A stretch of DNA of 64,000 nucleotides from Hymenobacter sp. 15J16-1T3B (GTDB lineage Bacteria; Bacteroidota; Bacteroidia; Cytophagales; Hymenobacteraceae): NCBI RefSeq assembly GCF_020711235.1, contig NZ_JAJFAV010000004.1, positions 186,001-250,000 of the forward strand, in the 5' to 3' direction. This document shows positions 49,918 through 58,177 of the stretch, one piece after another (within the stretch, counting starts at the first letter, position 1; each line of letters starts with the position of its first letter). The notes under the pieces are model-generated. The model saw nothing but the letters and a program-made list of their open reading frames with translations. It did not search any database and was not told the DNA's origin. The position numbers and the translations under genes were made by a program.

Positions 49918-52900
49918 TTATTCCTTCACCACGCGCAGCACCGTGGCGCTGCCGTCGGGCAGTTGGGCGCGCACCAGGTAGAGGCCGGCCGGCAGCTTGG
50001 CCGCCTCGCTCCAGCTGATGGTGTTCGGGCCGGCGCTGAGGTGGTCGGCCGGGCGGCTCAGCAGCAGGCGGCCGGCCACGTCGTAGAGGCTGAACGTTAC
50101 CTCGTTGAGCGTGGCGGGCACGGTCAGCGTCAGGTGCAGGCCGGTGCTGCCGAAGGGGTTCGGCAGGGCCGCAAACTGCAGGGCCTGGGCCAGCGCGCCC
50201 TGCTGGGCCGTGGTGGTAGTGGGCAGCAGGTAGGTCATGATGCTGGCGCTGCCGGCCAGGGCGCTGCTGCCGTCGCGCAGTTCGATGAGCTGGGTGCCGC
50301 CGCAGCCGTTGGACACCTTGATGTCGTCGACGTACCAGCCCTCGAAGGCGCTGGGGCTGCCCTGGTCGGTGCGCACGCGGAAGCGCACGCGCAGAGCTTG
50401 GCCGCTAAACGAAGTCAGGTTCATTACCGAGCGGATGAAGGCGGTGCTGGTGCCCGTCACGCTGCGGCCCGTGAAGCAGGGCACGCCGCTCGTGCCGGTG
50501 GTCGAGGCGTCAAACGTGCTGTTCGGACCGTTTTCGATGAAGTACGGCGCGGCGTTGGTCCACGTCACCCCGTTGTCCGCCGACAGCTCCACCGAGCCCC
50601 CGTCGTAGGAGCCCTCGAAGTTGTAGAAGTGGTTGAAGGTCAGCGAGGAAAGCCCCGTGGGCGTAAACGGCGTCGAGGTCAGCACGTAGTCGGTCGGCGT
50701 GGTGGGCGCCGTGCCCCACCACGAGCGGGTCGGGCTGCTGGCCATGGTCGTGCTGCTGGTCCAGCCAGCGGTGCCGCTCAGGGCCGTGCTGGCGAAGCCG
50801 CCCAGGGTGTTGCCGTCCCGGTCGTCGTTGACGGGCAGCGCCGGCGTGCAGCCCGCCGAAGCCTGGGACTGGGCCCGCAGGTGGAAGGTTTTCACCTGCC
50901 CAGGCGCCGTGAACTGGATGTTGGAGAAGGTCACCGTGTTGCCGCTGACGGTGGCCGCGGGCGTGCTGCTCACGTACTGCAGGCCCGTGGGCAGCTGGTC
51001 GGTGAGGGTGTAGGCGGCGGTGGGCACGGTGCAGTTGCAGTTCAGTTGCAGGGCCACGTCAAACGTGTTACCCGCCATCAGCGCGGTGGTTTTCTGCAGC
51101 GTCACGGGCGGCGGCATATCGTAGGCCGCAATCTGGTCGGTGGCGCTGTTAGAGGAACCCTGCACGGCGCTGTAGCCCATGCCGCGGCGGGCAAACGCGC
51201 GCCAGATCGAGCAATGGTACTGCCCGCCGTAGAGCAGCGAGTCGGCCGACAAGATGGCGTCGCGCGCGTCGAGGAAGCCGGGCATGCAGGGCTGCAGCTT
51301 CATGCCCTGCATCACCAGTTGCAGGGCGGCCACGTTGCCGCCGGTGCCGGCGCTGTTGTAGAAGTTGCCGGTGAGGCTGCCCTGCTGCTGAATCACGTTC
51401 CAGGTCATGTCCCAGAGCACGGCGGTCCAGATTTCGCCGATGGCGTGCACCTCCGGGTTAGTGGCCACGTCGGCGTAGGTGAGCGGGTTCACGCTCAGCG
51501 AGGTGGAATAGGGGAAGCGGCGGATGCCGGCGCCGGTGTTGGCTTGGCCGGCGGCGTAGGTGCCCACCGTGATGGCGCGGGGGCCGTCGTTGATGGTGGC
51601 CGCGGTCCAGTCGGTGTTGAGCATCAGCGCGAGGTAGTCGCTCCAGCCTTCGCCGCCCTGCTCGGCGTTGCCGAGGCAGCTGGCGTTGGAGGGGCCGCCG
51701 GTCAGGCGGTTCGACACGCCGTGGCCGTACTCGTGCACCATGATGCCGCTGTCGAAGTCGCCGTCGAGCTGCGGGCCGGGGCGGTTGAGCGTCACCTGCA
51801 CGCCGTCGCTGGCGCGGGCGGTGATGAGGGCCCCGTCGGCCTGCGAAATCATCACGGCCGGGATGGTGATGGTATTGTCGGTGCCGCCCATGACGATGGG
51901 CGCGCCGGCCACGTTGTTAATCACGATGGCGGCAATGGCGCCGGCCAGCTGGGCGTTTTTCACCTTGGCCGGGAAGCCGCAGGCGCCGCCGCGGGTAATC
52001 AGGGCAATTTTGCCGGTCAGCGAGGGGCCGCTGTGGGCCACGCAGGCAATGTTGGTGGCCGGGCTGCTGCCCGCGTCCACGTACAGTCCCACTTGCCCCG
52101 ATATCGGGCCGAGGTTGGCCAGCTTGTTGGCCGTGCTGAAGTTGCTCTCGCGCGACTGGTACGAGCCGGCAATAACCGAGGGCGCCGTTACCGTGATAGG
52201 GGCCGGCGCGGCGCTCCACAGATACATCTGCATGCGGCCGCTGCTGCCGTCGGGCGGGGTGTTGAAGTTGGCGTTGTTGGTGCCGTTGCCGTCCTGGGCT
52301 TCGGCCAGCACGTGGTCGTTGCCGTTGCCGCCGCGGCCGATGTTGTCCTTCTGGAAGTTGCCGGCCGCCTCCGTGAACCCGTACTGGTACAGCACGTCGT
52401 GCGTGATGTTGTTCCAGTAGAAGAGGTTGGTAACGGCCGCGTTGCGGTTGAGTACCACCGAGGGCGCCTGCGCGAAGTCGGGCGTGTAGCCGAAGGTGAG
52501 CGTGGTGCCCGTGGTGGTCGACGGGGCGTAGTTGCCCGGGGCGTTCAGGCGGGCCGCGTCGTCGTAGGCCGACACGTTGTTGCCGCGGGTGAAGGCGTAG
52601 TCGGTGGTGCCGTCGTAGTGCCAGCCGTGGGTGGTGGCGTTGTTGCCGGCGCCAGCGTTCAGCCACGGGTCGGTTACCGTTTGCAGGCCGCCGGTGCTGT
52701 TGGGGTTCAGGCGCGGGTACGGCACCACGAAGTACGAGGCCGTGGTGGTAGCGGCCGGGAGGTAAGCCGCTGCGTAGGGGTGGCGTGCGACTGCCGCGGC
52801 TACCGCCGGTACGGCCGCCGTCGGGGCCGCTGCGGCGTGATGCTGCGCGTCGTCGTGCGCTTTTTCTTCCACCGTCCAGTTGTCCTGCCCGATGATGGTG

Positions 52901-53499
52901 CCGCTGGCCGCGTCCACCTGCACGTTCCACCAGTCGGGGCTGTTCAGCACGTCCACGTTCACGTTCCAGGCCAGGTGCGGCCGGCCGGCGGGGTCGAGCA
53001 CCCAGGCCAGGCTGGCCACGATGTCGCGCTTGGCCACGCCCGTCGGGGCGAAGTATTGCCGGGCTTCGGGGCCGCCTTCGTTGCGCAGCAGCGCGGGCTC
53101 GGCGCCGCCCGCGGGCAGCAGGTGCCGCACGGCCCGGGCCACGGCCCCGGCCGCCGACACCACCGGCGTGGCCGGCAGGGCAGCCAGCGGCTTGGCCGGC
53201 ACAAAGCTGCCGGCGTGGTGGGCGAGGCGCCCGCGCACGAAGGCCAAAGACAACACGCGGTTGTACACCGGGATGCCGCGGTGCACCTGCTGCACGTACA
53301 CGTGCTCCAGGCCACTGGCTTCGGTGTAGGCGTCGGTGAGGCGGAAGTCTTCGGCCGAGAAGCCGTTGCCGGCCCACAGGGCGCGGGTGTCAGCGGCTCG
53401 CTTGTAGGCGCTTTGGGTGGGGAGGGTTTGGGCGTGCAGCGCAGCCGGCAGCAGCAGCCCCAGCGTGGCCAGGGCCAGCAGGGTAGAGGGTTTCCTCAC
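49918..53499 (-). CDS. Secreted M36 (fungalysin-type) metalloprotease with T9SS sorting domain
   Basis: Zinc protease exported by Sec and then the type IX system. The start chosen is GTG 53499, which gives a standard signal peptide (RKPSTLLALATLGLLLPAALHAQ) and 1193 residues; ATG 53556 is the alternative and adds 19 polar residues. Order: signal peptide; FTP/propeptide region (about 25-200); catalytic domain with an inserted PA domain (about 430-560); zinc site His589-Glu590-Tyr-Gly-His593 and Glu617 in EGWSDY; a DUF11-like beta domain (LPTGLQYVSSTP); a MAM/LamG-like beta domain; C-terminal sorting domain (FSLYDVAGRLLL to LRVVKE). It probably degrades extracellular protein. Confidence 0.92.
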   Translation of the reverse strand: MRKPSTLLALATLGLLLPAALHAQTLPTQSAYKRAADTRALWAGNGFSAEDFRLTDAYTEASGLEHVYVQQVHRGIPVYNRVLSLAFVRGRLAHHAGSFVPAKPLAALPATPVVSAAGAVARAVRHLLPAGGAEPALLRNEGGPEARQYFAPTGVAKRDIVASLAWVLDPAGRPHLAWNVNVDVLNSPDWWNVQVDAASGTIIGQDNWTVEEKAHDDAQHHAAAAPTAAVPAVAAAVARHPYAAAYLPAATTTASYFVVPYPRLNPNSTGGLQTVTDPWLNAGAGNNATTHGWHYDGTTDYAFTRGNNVSAYDDAARLNAPGNYAPSTTTGTTLTFGYTPDFAQAPSVVLNRNAAVTNLFYWNNITHDVLYQYGFTEAAGNFQKDNIGRGGNGNDHVLAEAQDGNGTNNANFNTPPDGSSGRMQMYLWSAAPAPITVTAPSVIAGSYQSRESNFSTANKLANLGPISGQVGLYVDAGSSPATNIACVAHSGPSLTGKIALITRGGACGFPAKVKNAQLAGAIAAIVINNVAGAPIVMGGTDNTITIPAVMISQADGALITARASDGVQVTLNRPGPQLDGDFDSGIMVHEYGHGVSNRLTGGPSNASCLGNAEQGGEGWSDYLALMLNTDWTAATINDGPRAITVGTYAAGQANTGAGIRRFPYSTSLSVNPLTYADVATNPEVHAIGEIWTAVLWDMTWNVIQQQGSLTGNFYNSAGTGGNVAALQLVMQGMKLQPCMPGFLDARDAILSADSLLYGGQYHCSIWRAFARRGMGYSAVQGSSNSATDQIAAYDMPPPVTLQKTTALMAGNTFDVALQLNCNCTVPTAAYTLTDQLPTGLQYVSSTPAATVSGNTVTFSNIQFTAPGQVKTFHLRAQSQASAGCTPALPVNDDRDGNTLGGFASTALSGTAGWTSSTTMASSPTRSWWGTAPTTPTDYVLTSTPFTPTGLSSLTFNHFYNFEGSYDGGSVELSADNGVTWTNAAPYFIENGPNSTFDASTTGTSGVPCFTGRSVTGTSTAFIRSVMNLTSFSGQALRVRFRVRTDQGSPSAFEGWYVDDIKVSNGCGGTQLIELRDGSSALAGSASIMTYLLPTTTTAQQGALAQALQFAALPNPFGSTGLHLTLTVPATLNEVTFSLYDVAGRLLLSRPADHLSAGPNTISWSEAAKLPAGLYLVRAQLPDGSATVLRVVKE

Positions 53500-53633
53500 G
53501 GGCAGAATAGTTCGGGGAATTGCGAAACTGACGCTTGGTGGAAGCGTCCACCGCATCGATTTCTAAAAATACAACGCGCCGCCGACTAAATGCTTAGGCG
53601 GCGGGCAAAATCGCGCCGCCCCGGGCGGCGTAT

Positions 53634-54317
53634 TCAGCGGCGCGCGGGGCCTTGCGCCGTGATGACGACGTGGTCGAGGTACCGGCCGGTGCCGGGCAGC
53701 TGGCGCGCGGCCAATTGCTGGTTGGAGGTCTTTAATTCGGCGGCGTTGCCGACGATGCGGAACGTTGCTAGCAGGTAGCATTTGGCCGCCACCGGCCGGC
53801 CAAGGTGCACGGCGGGTATCCAGCGGTATAACCGCTGACTCAGCGCCTGTCACACTGCCTGGTCGCAGTCGGGCGAGAGGCCCTGCCCCACCAAGAAGTC
53901 CCGGGCCTGCCCGTCGGGGCCGACCACGTACGAGATGAGCACGTCGCGCTGGCGCTGGTCGCGCAGGGAGCCGAGCGGGTAGCGTAGGGGCCGCGCCAGT
54001 TGCGCCACGTCGTGGGCGCAGCTGCCCAGCAGGCGCGGGGCCCGCGTCGGCCGCAGCAGCTGCCAGCCGGTTGGTGTTTGCAGCCAGTAGCGGGCGGTAT
54101 CGGGCCGGACGAAGACGATGCGGCTCGAATCGTGGTCGAAGGGTAGCTCGGGCTGGCCTTGCTCGTCGAAGTATTCCCACCTACCCATCGGGCGGTTGTC
54201 GCGCAGCTTGCCTCGTTCGTATTTGTTGCGGCCGGGTTTAAGAGCCTGTTAGGCGCTTGCGCGGCTGCCAACAACCAGCAGCCCTAGGGTAATCAGGATA
54301 GCAACGCGAATAAGCAT
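53634..54317 (-). pseudogene. Signal peptide-MORN-TonB C-terminal protein, broken by two nonsense codons
   Basis: From ATG 54317 one frame reads MLIRVAILITLGLLVVGSRASA (signal peptide), then TAA (54251-54249), QALKPGRNKYERGKLRDNRP, MGRWEYFDEQGQPEL (MORN-like), and a TonB_C-like domain: RDVLISYVVGPDGQARDFLV, then GLSPDCDQAV, TGA (53852-53850), QALSQRLYRWIPAVHLGRP and on to TGA 53636. The frame is otherwise intact over 228 codons. Both internal stops fit single transitions (CAA to TAA; TGG to TGA at the usual Trp position of TonB_C). The piece from 54188 to 53850 alone is open but would lack export and half the domain. Confidence 0.78.
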
Positions 54318-54398
54318 AGGCTGGCTAAAATAACAAACGGCGCGGAAGCCCGGCCCGTTGGCCCGCTCCCGCGCCGAATGCCGGCGGCCGCCCAAAAA

Positions 54399-56141
54399 TT
54401 AACCGGCCGTGTGCTGCAGCTTGTTTTTGCGGCCGGCGCGCAGGTGGCCGCGCTCCTCGCCCTGGGCCAGCAGCTCATCGTCGCGCTCGGTTTTCTTCAC
54501 CCAGCTCACCGAGTAGAGGTCCTTGCGCCGGTCGCGCAGGTTGCGCACGGCCCCGGAGGTGTTCAGGTCCTTGAGCAAGTCCAGGTCGAGGTCGGCGATG
54601 AGCGTCATCTCGGTGTTGGGCGTGGCTTCGGCCACGATGGCGTCGTGGGGGAAGGCGAAGTCGGAGGGGCTGAACACGGCCGACTGCGAGTACTGAATGT
54701 CCATGTTCTCGACGCGCGGCAGGTTGCCCACCGAGCCGGTGATGGCCACGTAGCACTCGTTTTCGATGGCCCGGGCCTGGGCGCAGAGGCGCACGCGCTG
54801 GTAGGCGTTCTTGGTGTCGGTCCAGAACGGCACGAACAGAATCTTCATGCCTTCGTCCGAGAGCATGCGCGAGAGTTCGGGGAACTCCACGTCGTAGCAG
54901 ATCAGGATGCCGATTTTGCCGAAGTCCGTATTGAAGCACTGCAGCTTGTTGCCGCCGCGCATGCCCCAGTACGAGGCCTCGTCGGGCGTCACGTGCAGTT
55001 TGTACTGCTCGTCCACGGTGCCGTCGCGGCGGCAGAGGTAGGCCACGTTGTGCAGCTTGCCGTCCTCGTAGAGCGGCATGGAGCCGGCCACGATGTTGAT
55101 GTTGTAGCTCACGGCCAGCTCCATGAACTTGGCCTTCAGCGGTTCGGTGAAGGCTGCCATGGCGCGGATGGCCACCGAGGGCGAGTCCTCGTTGGTGAGG
55201 GCCATCAGCGGGGCGTTGAAGAACTCCGGGAACAGCACGCAATCGGCCTTGTAGCCCGACACGGTGTCGACGAAGAACTCGATCTGCTGGAACAGGTCCT
55301 CCAGGCTCTTGGTGCCGCGCATCTGCCACTGCACAATGCCGATGCGCACGTTGCTCTTCTGGTTGCCGATGAGCTTCTCCGAATCCTCGTCGTAGTACAC
55401 GTTGATCCACTCCAGCAAGGTGGCGTAGGCCTTGGAGTCGCCGTCGTAGGGCAAGTACCCGCGGATCAGCTTGCGCACGTAAAAGTCGTTGGCCAGCTGG
55501 AAGGTGAGGATGGGGTCGGTCAGCTCCTTGTTGCGCACCATCTCCACGTACTTCTGCGGCGTCATTTCCTCCGCGTACTTGGCGTAGCCGGGGATGCGGC
55601 CGCCGGCCACCATGGCGCGCAGGTTCAGGTTTTCGCAGAGCTCCTTGCGCGCGTCGTAAAGACGGCGGCCCAGGCGCAGGTTGCGGTACTCCGGGTCCAC
55701 GAACACGTCCACGCCGTAGAGCGTGTCCCCGTCGGGGTTGTGGGTGTTGAACTTGCCGTTGCCGGTAATCTTGGTGTAGGTGTGCCGGTCGCCGAAGTCG
55801 GAATACTGCACGATGATGGCCAACGCCGCGGCCACCACGCGGCCGTTGTCCTCGATGCAGATCTGGCCCTCGGGGAATTTCTTGAGCAGGGCGTTGTACT
55901 CGTCCTGGGCCCAGGCGCCTTCCATGTTGGAATACACCTGGTCCATGATGTCGCGCACGGCCTTGTAGTCGGAGCGGCGCAGGGCGCGCAGCACCAGCTT
56001 GTGGGCCGCGGCGCTGGCCGAAGTGGCCGGGGTGTCTTCGCCGGTTACCGTCGCCACGGTGGTAGCGCCGGTTTTTTTGTCGGACTTATCGGCGGCCTTT
56101 TTGGCCTGGCCGTTGGATTTGGCGGAGGAAGTCGATGCCAT
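54399..56141 (-). CDS. GNAT acetyltransferase-carbon-nitrogen hydrolase (nitrilase) fusion
   Basis: 580 residues. A Lys/Ala/Thr-rich disordered N-terminus (1-45), a GNAT domain (about 48-215; VDVFVDPEYRNLRLGRRLYDARKEL holds the acetyl-CoA loop), then a nitrilase-superfamily amidohydrolase (about 263-545) with the catalytic triad Glu306 (FPEFFNAP), Lys381 (YKLHVTPDE) and Cys415 (ILICYDVEFPELSR). The basic C-terminus (GRKNKLQHTAG) is short. This two-domain architecture occurs as a family in bacteria, but substrates are not established. It is not in an operon with its neighbours. Confidence 0.93.
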   Translation of the reverse strand: MASTSSAKSNGQAKKAADKSDKKTGATTVATVTGEDTPATSASAAAHKLVLRALRRSDYKAVRDIMDQVYSNMEGAWAQDEYNALLKKFPEGQICIEDNGRVVAAALAIIVQYSDFGDRHTYTKITGNGKFNTHNPDGDTLYGVDVFVDPEYRNLRLGRRLYDARKELCENLNLRAMVAGGRIPGYAKYAEEMTPQKYVEMVRNKELTDPILTFQLANDFYVRKLIRGYLPYDGDSKAYATLLEWINVYYDEDSEKLIGNQKSNVRIGIVQWQMRGTKSLEDLFQQIEFFVDTVSGYKADCVLFPEFFNAPLMALTNEDSPSVAIRAMAAFTEPLKAKFMELAVSYNINIVAGSMPLYEDGKLHNVAYLCRRDGTVDEQYKLHVTPDEASYWGMRGGNKLQCFNTDFGKIGILICYDVEFPELSRMLSDEGMKILFVPFWTDTKNAYQRVRLCAQARAIENECYVAITGSVGNLPRVENMDIQYSQSAVFSPSDFAFPHDAIVAEATPNTEMTLIADLDLDLLKDLNTSGAVRNLRDRRKDLYSVSWVKKTERDDELLAQGEERGHLRAGRKNKLQHTAG

Positions 56142-56166
56142 GAGTGCGAAAGGTGAAACGCGCAGC

Positions 56167-56174
56167 CAAAAGTA
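56167..56174 (-). promoter_or_regulatory. -7 element of the GNAT-nitrilase gene
   Basis: On the minus strand TACTTTTG (56174 to 56167) matches TAnnTTTG exactly, 26 bases before the ATG. A -33 element at the ideal distance is not clear. Confidence 0.42.
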
Positions 56175-56207
56175 CGGGACCCGCGGCGCGCAGTTGATAG
56201 CAACGTC

Positions 56208-56239
56208 AAGCGGCCCGGCGGTGTTCCGCCGGGCCGCTT
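56208..56239. terminator. Strong hairpin, probable terminator of the T9SS cargo gene
   Basis: A 14-bp perfect GC-rich stem (56208-56221 with 56226-56239) with a 4-base loop lies 31 bases after the stop of the minus-strand T9SS gene. On the plus strand it is followed by TTTG and T-rich sequence; on the minus strand there is no T-run. Confidence 0.7.
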
Positions 56240-56270
56240 TGTTTCGTGGGCGCTGCCGCGTCGACGAGGC

Positions 56271-57389
56271 TTAGTACCGCACCACTTTGCCCACTGCTGT
56301 AGCGCCGTCGACTTGCCGCACGCGCAATAGCAGCGTGCCCTGCCAAGCCGGATTTAGCGTTAACGTCGAGGCCCCCTGCGGCTGCTGAAAACGGCCCAAA
56401 ACCCGCCCCGCGAGGTCGGTAACGGCTACTTCGGCGGCCGTGGGCAGCTGCAGCCGCACGGCTTCGCCGGCCGCCGCCGCGGTGGGCCAAGCGGTCAGCG
56501 GGGCCGCTGCCTTGCCCGCTGCGGCAGCCGTGGGCAGCTGAATGCGGCGGTAAATGTCGCGGTACTCGATGCTGGTAATGACTTCCTGCCCAGCCGTGAC
56601 GGCAGTGCTGATGGTGAGCACCGGCACGTGAATGGTCTTGGCCAGCCACTTGTACTCGCGGCGCACCGGCAGGGTCAGGCCCTGCCCGGGCGTGCCGCCC
56701 ACGGCGAGGCTGTCGTGGTCTTCGAGGCGCGTGACCACCCGCACCGTCTGAAACGTGCCGAAGGGCGTGGTGAGCGTGCCCCAGGCATCGACGCGGTTGA
56801 CGCGCTTGCGTCGTTGCGAGAGGTAGCCGGTGCTGGCAATGATGGCCGGCGTCTCAAAAAACGAGTTGCTGGAGTCGGGCGCGGAGCTGAAGCTGAGCGG
56901 GAAGCGGTAGATAACGTCCTGCAGCGCCTGGCTCTGGTAAGTCACCGGCAAGCCGAAGCCGCTAACGGTGGCGCCGAAGCCCACGGAGCGAAAATCGGCG
57001 TTCGAGAGGTTGTAGAATTCCACCGGGTCGGTGATGGGCAGGCCCGCGCCCACGGCCGGCAGCTGCTGCGGCGACACTAGGGTGGCGCGGTTCACGCCGC
57101 CCAGCGGGCCGAAGGCAAACTGCAACGTGGTGGCCGTGGTATTGATGTTGGCGTAGCGCTCCACCCGCTGGGCCGTGGGCGTGAGGGCCGCGTAATTCCA
57201 GGTCTGGTTGGCGCCGCGGCGCGTCAGGGGCGGGGCCGAGGCGGGCAGCACCGGCGCGGCCTGGCTCAGGCGCAGCGTGTCGCCGATGATGGGCATGTCG
57301 GTGCGGTCGATGCTGGGCGAGGTCTGGGCTTGGGCCAGCGGAACGGCCCCGAGCAGCAGGGCGGCAAGCGGGTAGAGAGTGGGGCGCAT
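56271..57389 (-). CDS. Exported protein with T9SS C-terminal sorting domain
   Basis: 372 residues from ATG 57389 (MRPTLYPLAALLLGAVPLAQAQ, a signal peptide). The same frame stays open far upstream but overlaps scoB in another phase, so that part was excluded. The mature part is beta-rich (LSQAAPVLPASAPPLTRRGANQTWNYAAL) with no catalytic motif recognised. The last 75 residues form a sorting domain (AEVAVTDLAGRVLGRF to GKVVRY). It is surface or secreted cargo of unknown function. Confidence 0.82.
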   Translation of the reverse strand: MRPTLYPLAALLLGAVPLAQAQTSPSIDRTDMPIIGDTLRLSQAAPVLPASAPPLTRRGANQTWNYAALTPTAQRVERYANINTTATTLQFAFGPLGGVNRATLVSPQQLPAVGAGLPITDPVEFYNLSNADFRSVGFGATVSGFGLPVTYQSQALQDVIYRFPLSFSSAPDSSNSFFETPAIIASTGYLSQRRKRVNRVDAWGTLTTPFGTFQTVRVVTRLEDHDSLAVGGTPGQGLTLPVRREYKWLAKTIHVPVLTISTAVTAGQEVITSIEYRDIYRRIQLPTAAAAGKAAAPLTAWPTAAAAGEAVRLQLPTAAEVAVTDLAGRVLGRFQQPQGASTLTLNPAWQGTLLLRVRQVDGATAVGKVVRY

Positions 57390-57442
57390 AGGCAGCAAGG
57401 GGCGGTTAGGGCTCAGCAAGATACGCAGCCGGGCGCGGCGAC

Positions 57443-57476
57443 AAAAAAGCTCCGCCCGGCCGAAGCCGGGCGGAGC
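57443..57476 (-). terminator. Rho-independent terminator after scoB
   Basis: On the minus strand a 12-bp perfect stem (57476-57465 with 57460-57449) closes a TTCG tetraloop and runs into six T. It ends the scoA-serine hydrolase-scoB operon 26 bases after the scoB stop. Confidence 0.92.
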
Positions 57477-57502
57477 CGTAGCAGCGGCGCGGGCGCCGGA
57501 CC

Positions 57503-58159
57503 TTACACGCTCATTTCGGGCACGCCGGCGTCGGGTACCACCAATCGGCCGGCGGTGGCCTGCTGAATCTGTTCCACCGTCACGCCCGGGGCCCGCTCGC
57601 GCAGCACGAAGCCGTCGGGCGTCACGTCGAGCACGGCCAGCTCGGTCACGATTTTCTTCACGCAGCGCAGCCCGGTGATGGGCAGCGTGCAGTCGGTGAG
57701 CAGCTTCGAGGAGCCGTCCTTGGCCACGTGCTGCATGGCCACGATGATGTTTTTGGCCGAGGCCACCAGGTCCATGGCGCCGCCCATGCCCTTCACCATC
57801 TTGCCCGGAATCTTCCAGTTGGCAATGTCGCCGCGCTCGGACACTTCCATGGCGCCGAGGATGGTCAGGTCCACGTGCTCCCCGCGAATCATGCCGAACG
57901 ACTCGGCCGAGGAGAAAATGCTGGAGCCCGGCAGGGTGGTGATGGTTTGCTTGCCGGCGTTGATCAGGTCCGGGTCCACCTGGTCGTCGGTGGGGAAGGG
58001 ACCCATGCCCAGCAACCCGTTTTCGGACTGCAGCACCACCTGCACGCCCTTCGGGATGTAGTTGGCCACCAGGGTGGGAATGCCGATGCCGAGGTTGACG
58101 TAGTAGCCGTCCTTTACTTCTTGCGCGATGCGCTTGGCAATGCCGTGTTTGTCTAACAT
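57503..58159 (-). CDS. scoB: 3-oxoacid CoA-transferase subunit B
   Basis: Beta subunit of a succinyl-CoA:3-ketoacid (acetoacetate) CoA-transferase, 218 residues. The catalytic Glu46 sits in the SENGLLGMG motif, which forms the enzyme-CoA thioester. Other family segments: [12 protein letters not shown] and [18 protein letters not shown]. It is separated from the alpha subunit by a serine hydrolase gene; all three are on the minus strand with gaps of 24 and 18 bases. The enzyme activates acetoacetate for use as acetyl-CoA. Confidence 0.95.
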   Translation of the reverse strand: MLDKHGIAKRIAQEVKDGYYVNLGIGIPTLVANYIPKGVQVVLQSENGLLGMGPFPTDDQVDPDLINAGKQTITTLPGSSIFSSAESFGMIRGEHVDLTILGAMEVSERGDIANWKIPGKMVKGMGGAMDLVASAKNIIVAMQHVAKDGSSKLLTDCTLPITGLRCVKKIVTELAVLDVTPDGFVLRERAPGVTVEQIQQATAGRLVVPDAGVPEMSV

Positions 58160-58177
58160 GGGGTGGGAAGTAGCGGG

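Noticed and set aside
49897-53589. Very long open frame on the plus strand opposite the M36 protease (1230 codons)
   Set aside because: It mirrors the protease gene in high-GC DNA, is Gly/Val/Arg/His-rich without domains, and runs through the bidirectional terminator. The minus-strand frame has a signal peptide, zinc motif and sorting domain.
53850-54188. Stand-alone 112-residue hypothetical gene
   Set aside because: It is the middle piece of a longer broken gene: coherent sequence continues in frame on both sides of the stops.
54378-56156. 592-codon plus-strand frame opposite the GNAT-nitrilase gene
   Set aside because: Low-complexity Val/His/Gly composition and no recognisable motif; the opposite strand carries complete catalytic residues.
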